Source: Paramecium sonneborni (Eukaryota; Ciliophora; Oligohymenophorea; Peniculida; Parameciidae). Taken from it: a stretch of 27,107 nucleotides of DNA. Both the position numbers and the translations under genes were made by a program. Positions 24,101 to 27,107 of the stretch are shown one piece after another; the stretch's first letter is position 1; every line of letters starts with the position of its first letter. The stretch spans positions 5,049 through 32,155 of the forward strand of contig CAJJDN010000285.1 of NCBI GenBank assembly GCA_905182985.1, read 5' to 3'. The notes beneath the pieces are model-generated. The model did no database searches, was not told where the DNA came from, and saw only the letters and a list, made by a program, of their open reading frames with translations.

Positions 24101-26199
24101 ATAAAATCAAAAAAGTTTAAATTTTCTTCATCCAATTTGGATTGGCATTCAAAAATTTCTTTAATATTTAAATCCATCAATGAAACAGAATTATAAATAG
24201 GTTATCATACAGGAATTTAATAGGGGAATAAAATTACATCGTTATCAAAAGAATAAAAAATAATTCAAAACTATTTTGGAAATGATGGTTATTCAAATTT
24301 AACTAAAAATCTAATTAAAAGAACTTTGGTTTAGAATGAAAATTTCAATTTTAAAGCATTTGAGTATGAAAACATAAATAGAAAATTTATTCAATAAAAC
24401 AACTTCTTTAATATTTAAAGAAAGGAAGACTTAAAATATTCAACAAAAGCTGGAGAAGAACGAACTGATATTATTGAGTTTGAAGATAATTTTGGAAATA
24501 TTGTTAAAAATATAACCATTCAATCTTGCATTTTTGTTCATTCTATTTATTTTTAAGTTTAAATAAAGCCTTAGACTATAATCGAAGATTTAGGTTTAAA
24601 ATTGGTATGGACTCCTGAAATTAAAGGAATTTATCTACTATACATTAATGAATAATAAATTTAAGGCAAGTTTATAATTTTAGCTAATCTTGTATGTTTT
24701 GAAAGAAGTAATTTAGAATTTCCATAAGAACTTAAAATCCTCCCTTACTATTAAGAATTTTCAATAAAAATGTTCTTTAGAGACTACTTTAACAATATAT
24801 ATGGGGATTTAGAAAATAATATAAATAAAATGGATTTAAAAATATAATGTAGTCCAAAACATTCCATAATGGAATAAGAAAGAACCATTTTGGGAAAAAG
24901 CGGCTAATAACAAATAAAAGTAAAGTTTACCCCAAATTAACTTGAATTGTTAAAAACAGAATCAATAAATTTAATTCTTAAAATTAATGGAAAAGAATGG
25001 CTAGGTAAGTATATAGATATTTTTATTAGATAAATAACTAATTCTACAAGGGTAATCATTTGAGTAAAATCTTCTATCTTTTATTAAATCTATACATTTA
25101 AATAAAGACGGAAGTGAAATTTATGGATTGAAAAAAAATTATACATTTAAAGATAAAATTTTCTTCAGTGTTTGTAAAAGTTAGAATCAGAAAATTTAAA
25201 AAATAAAATTAAAATAACATTTTAAGGGGAACAAGGCTTAGATTAGGGAGGACTCAAGAAAGATTTCTATTTTATGATTGGGGAAGTTTTGATTTAAAAA
25301 AATTACGGATTTTTCATTTTGCTACCTTCAGGGCATTATTTTTTTAATGATAAATTCTTGATACAGAATAAAATATTTAATTATGCTTTAATTTTTGGAA
25401 AGGTATTTAAAATTTAAATTATTAAAAGCTTGTTGCAAATTCAATATTTAATAACTACCAAATAGGAATTCAATTTTCACCTTAATTTTGGAAGGTATTA
25501 TTTGAAGAGAAAATATAATTTACAGATCTTTACGGATTTTTAGATCAAAATACTTATAAGAATTATAGTTGGCTTTTTTCATTAAATGCTAATGAATTAG
25601 AGTCTTAAGAACTTAATTTTACATATAATATGAACAATCTGATACCACAAGGAGACAAAGTAAAAGTTAATAAAAAGAACTGTTAAGAATATTTAGATAA
25701 AACAGCAGAATATTTAATCCAAACTAAATTTTAAGAATTATTTACAAACTTTAGAAATGGATTTTCAACAGTTCTAGATATTCAAGTAATAACATTTATT
25801 ATAAACATTTTAGAATTTAAAAAAGTACTTTTAACCTAACGATATGGGCCTTATTACTTTAGGTATTTAAGAAATTAATCCTTAATAATTATTGAATATG
25901 ATAATATTTAAAGGAGGTTAAGATTATCATGAAAAATTCTTTATTACTTATGTGTATCAATTAGATGGTAAAAAATTAGATAATTACTATAATACATAAC
26001 AGGAACCCCAACATTACCAATGGATAGAAAAATTGAAATTACTGTTGAATTTATACCAGATATTAAAGAAACACTTACACCAACATCCCAAACATGTTTT
26101 AATACTATACAACTACCTCTTTATAAAAGTTATGAAGAAATGAAATTAAAATTAGATATAAGAATTAATTATGGTTTAGTTGGATTTTAAAATAAATGA
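12192..26199 (+). CDS. Giant HECT-type E3 ubiquitin ligase, about 4,100 residues, Met-Gly-Cys start
   Basis: Exons: 12192-12914, 12937-15096, 15123-22300 continued by 23854-25004 across a duplicated contig end, 25030-25402, 25429-25785, 25814-25953 and 25980-26199. The start reads MGCSICKK, fitting N-myristoylation at Gly2 and palmitoylation at Cys3/Cys6. A Gln/Lys-rich low-complexity part follows to about residue 190, weak ankyrin-like repeats near 440-560 (TPFLIFLQKAP, GFTLIHSLCKNN), and about 3,100 residues I cannot assign. The HECT domain occupies roughly the last 360 residues: FSGEQGLDQGGLKKDFY, NNYQIGIQFSPQFWK, YITGTPTLP and QTCFNTIQLPLYKS. The catalytic Cys (TGT at 26095) is 34 residues from the end, the normal spacing. 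HECT ligases take ubiquitin on this Cys and pass it to substrates. Exon 3 has no in-frame TGA over more than 7 kb. One base missing near 25124 is present in the other copy (TATAGG near 23407) and is needed for the frame. Confidence 0.85.
12915..12936 (+). other. 22-base intron (HECT gene, intron 1)
   Basis: GTATAT...TGTAG in phase 0. Unspliced, the frame ends at a TGA at 12960. Spliced, it continues for 720 codons. Confidence 0.85.
15097..15122 (+). other. 26-base intron (HECT gene, intron 2)
   Basis: GTATGT...TATAG. It moves the reading frame from the one ending at the TGA at 15208 to the one that stays open to beyond 22300, joining NYLIGNYV to FFDKKKKYSLKEQ. Confidence 0.85.
22301..23852 (+). 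repeat. First copy of the HECT-gene 3' segment, lacking 163 coding bases
   Basis: It matches 23854-25567 but lacks 163 bases after 22327, which puts the frame onto a TGA at 22340-22342. Further on it is the better copy: it keeps TATAGG near 23407 and TTTTCAGGGG near 23510, giving the family-typical FSGEQG. It stops at the N at 23853 inside the HECT domain. It contains the same introns as the second copy at 23289-23313 and 23698-23723. It is best read as the overlapping end of one contig, or as a variant haplotype. Confidence 0.85.
23853..23853. other. Single-N join inside the HECT gene
   Basis: The sequence before the N corresponds to 25567, and the sequence after it corresponds to 22301. 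The scaffold therefore steps back by about 1.55 kb here. Confidence 0.85.
25005..25029 (+). other. 25-base intron (HECT gene, intron 3)
   Basis: GTAAGT...TTTATTAG, phase 1. Retention leads to a TGA about 30 bases later. Splicing gives KEWLDKQLILQGQSFEQNLL. The same intron is present at 23289-23313 in the other copy. Confidence 0.85.
25403..25428 (+). other. 26-base intron (HECT gene, intron 4)
   Basis: GTATTT...TAAAAG, ending AAG and not TAG. Splicing joins NYALIFGK to LVANSIFNNYQIGIQFSPQ, the expected HECT N-lobe run. The same intron lies at 23698-23723 in the other copy. Confidence 0.85.
25786..25813 (+). other. 28-base intron (HECT gene, intron 5)
   Basis: GTAATA...TTTTAG. It joins NGFSTVLDIQ to NLKKYFQPNDMGLITLGIQE, matching the order expected in the middle of a HECT domain. 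Confidence 0.8.
25954..25979 (+). other. 26-base intron (HECT gene, intron 6)
   Basis: GTATCA...AATTAG, splitting a Val codon. What first looks like a frameshift is removed by it, giving FFITYVQLLQYITGTPTLP, the HECT C-lobe entry. Confidence 0.8.
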
Positions 26200-27107
26200 G
26201 TTATTAATAAAAATAAATTTTATGTTATTATAATCTATATATAAAGTGTATAATTTATATCTAACTTTTGATTTTTATAAATTAAATAATTAAATTAGAA
26301 AGCAAACAATATAAAATTAATCAACTCAAATAAAAAATAATTGACCTGAAACAAATTAATTAACAAAATCATATTTAAAACTATTTATTTATATTAATTT
26401 AACAAATTCTGAAAAAGGCTCAGCTTTAGTTATCAATTATAATACATAACCAAATATATTGAGAAATCCAGAGAATGTTATAATAAAAAATGATCATATT
26501 TTTGATGTAACAAAAAAAGGATAATAAAATTTTTATATCTCTTTTTAAATAATAGTTGCAAATATTAAACAGAAAATTGTTGTGATTAATAATTATGAAT
26601 TATTTGATATAGAACGATTACAAGATATAATTTATTTTGTTTAGGAGACAAATAGAGGTAAAAAATCATCATATAATTTCTTTAATCAAATATCATTAAT
26701 ATTTTAATTATTACCTAGAACATAAATAACAGATTTTATTATTTTTGATTGATTGAGACTAGCTTTAAATAAATAAAACGATTGAATAGATTCAATAAAT
26801 GATATCAAGCAATTTATTAATTTTCTAATAACTTTTTTGGGCCATAGAAAGATAGATAAAGAGTAAGAAAAATTTATCAATATTCAATAGGAATAAAATT
26901 TAGAAATAGATTTAAAGAATTAGAAATCCTTAAAAGGTTGTCTAAAATATCTCTAGTTTTAAATTCAGACTCAATTTTTAATATATTTTTATAAAAAATT
27001 CTAATACGCATTATAATGTTTTAAGATATGTTTATTGTAATTGATTTTTATGAATACTTTTTTGATTTTTGATACATTCTCTACTCTTATAAATTTATAT
27101 ATTTATA
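26200..27107. other. Region downstream of the HECT gene with one weak plus-strand tract
   Basis: A plus-strand frame is open from about 26345 to a TGA near 26750, and again from about 26785 to the window end, interrupted by two TGAs in the same frame. Pieces such as IIYFVQETNRGKKSSYNFF look protein-like, but no family is recognised and no start codon is convincing. It may be decayed coding sequence or chance. No RNA gene or telomere repeat is seen at the end. Confidence 0.25.

Larger units (their letters stand above)
23854..25567 (+). repeat. Second copy of the HECT-gene 3' segment, with the 163 bases
   Basis: The offset to the first copy is 1,553 bases before the extra segment, 1,716 after it and 1,715 after a one-base loss near 25124. 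The extra 163 bases (about 23881-24043) keep the frame open and read as ordinary protein (FFVLVNGLNQNQSVNEQLKQ). This copy therefore carries the complete coding order at its 5' end and continues through the rest of the HECT domain. Confidence 0.9.

Noticed and set aside
25940..25990. Apparent frameshift in the HECT C-lobe
   Set aside because: A 26-base GTA...TAG intron at 25954-25979 joins the two frames and restores the expected motif order.
1..27107. tRNA, rRNA, CRISPR array, transposon ends, telomere repeats
   Set aside because: No cloverleaf-like or G+C-rich blocks, no regular repeat-spacer pattern, no paired terminal repeats and no CCCCAA-type repeats were seen.
1..27107. Germline (micronuclear) origin of the window
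   Set aside because: Long exons run for 4-7 kb without TA-bounded interruptions, which fits somatic DNA better; the 163-base difference is between two copies and not an interruption of the intact frame.

Overview
This is macronuclear-type DNA from a ciliate that reads TAA and TAG as glutamine and uses TGA as its only stop. Three things support this. Very long frames stay open only under that code: 1,350 codons in one gene and about 2,400 in another. TAA/TAG fall where related families carry Gln, for example in the PARP motif RIQN. Genes become continuous after removal of GT...AG introns of only 20-33 bases. Base composition is roughly 18-20% G+C by eye. Tiny introns with the Gln code recall Paramecium-like oligohymenophoreans, but the G+C is lower than in the best-known species, so I do not name a genus. 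The sequence is a draft scaffold: single N bases at 6237, 7071 and 23853 join pieces that repeat each other almost exactly.

Layout. 1-899: no convincing gene. 900-5394 (+): a PARP14-like protein with TPRs, a long middle part, a macro-like domain, WWE and the start of a PARP catalytic domain; a TGA at 5392 ends the frame, and the rest of the catalytic domain (5395-5875) is present but broken. 6238-7070: near-identical second copy of 4961-5793. 7072-7278: intact C-terminal end of a diverged PARP relative. 7279-10200: no clear gene, with weak coding-like tracts on the minus strand. 10201-11883 (+): a four-exon membrane protein of the signal-peptide-peptidase/SPPL family whose GxGD and PAL motifs are not preserved. 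12192-26199 (+): a giant HECT ubiquitin ligase of about 4,100 residues with a Met-Gly-Cys start; its 3' part is present twice (22301-23852 and 23854-25567). 26200-27107: no clear gene, one weak tract.

The three main genes work in ADP-ribose signalling, membrane-protein handling and ubiquitin transfer. They lie on one strand but each has its own spacer, and nothing shows an operon. The most interesting points are the PARP gene whose decay is confined to its catalytic end, the apparent SPPL pseudoprotease, the probably lipid-anchored giant HECT ligase, and a 163-base coding segment missing from one of two overlapping copies. With TGA as the only stop at this base composition, chance frames of 250 codons are common, so short or medium open frames are not evidence by themselves.
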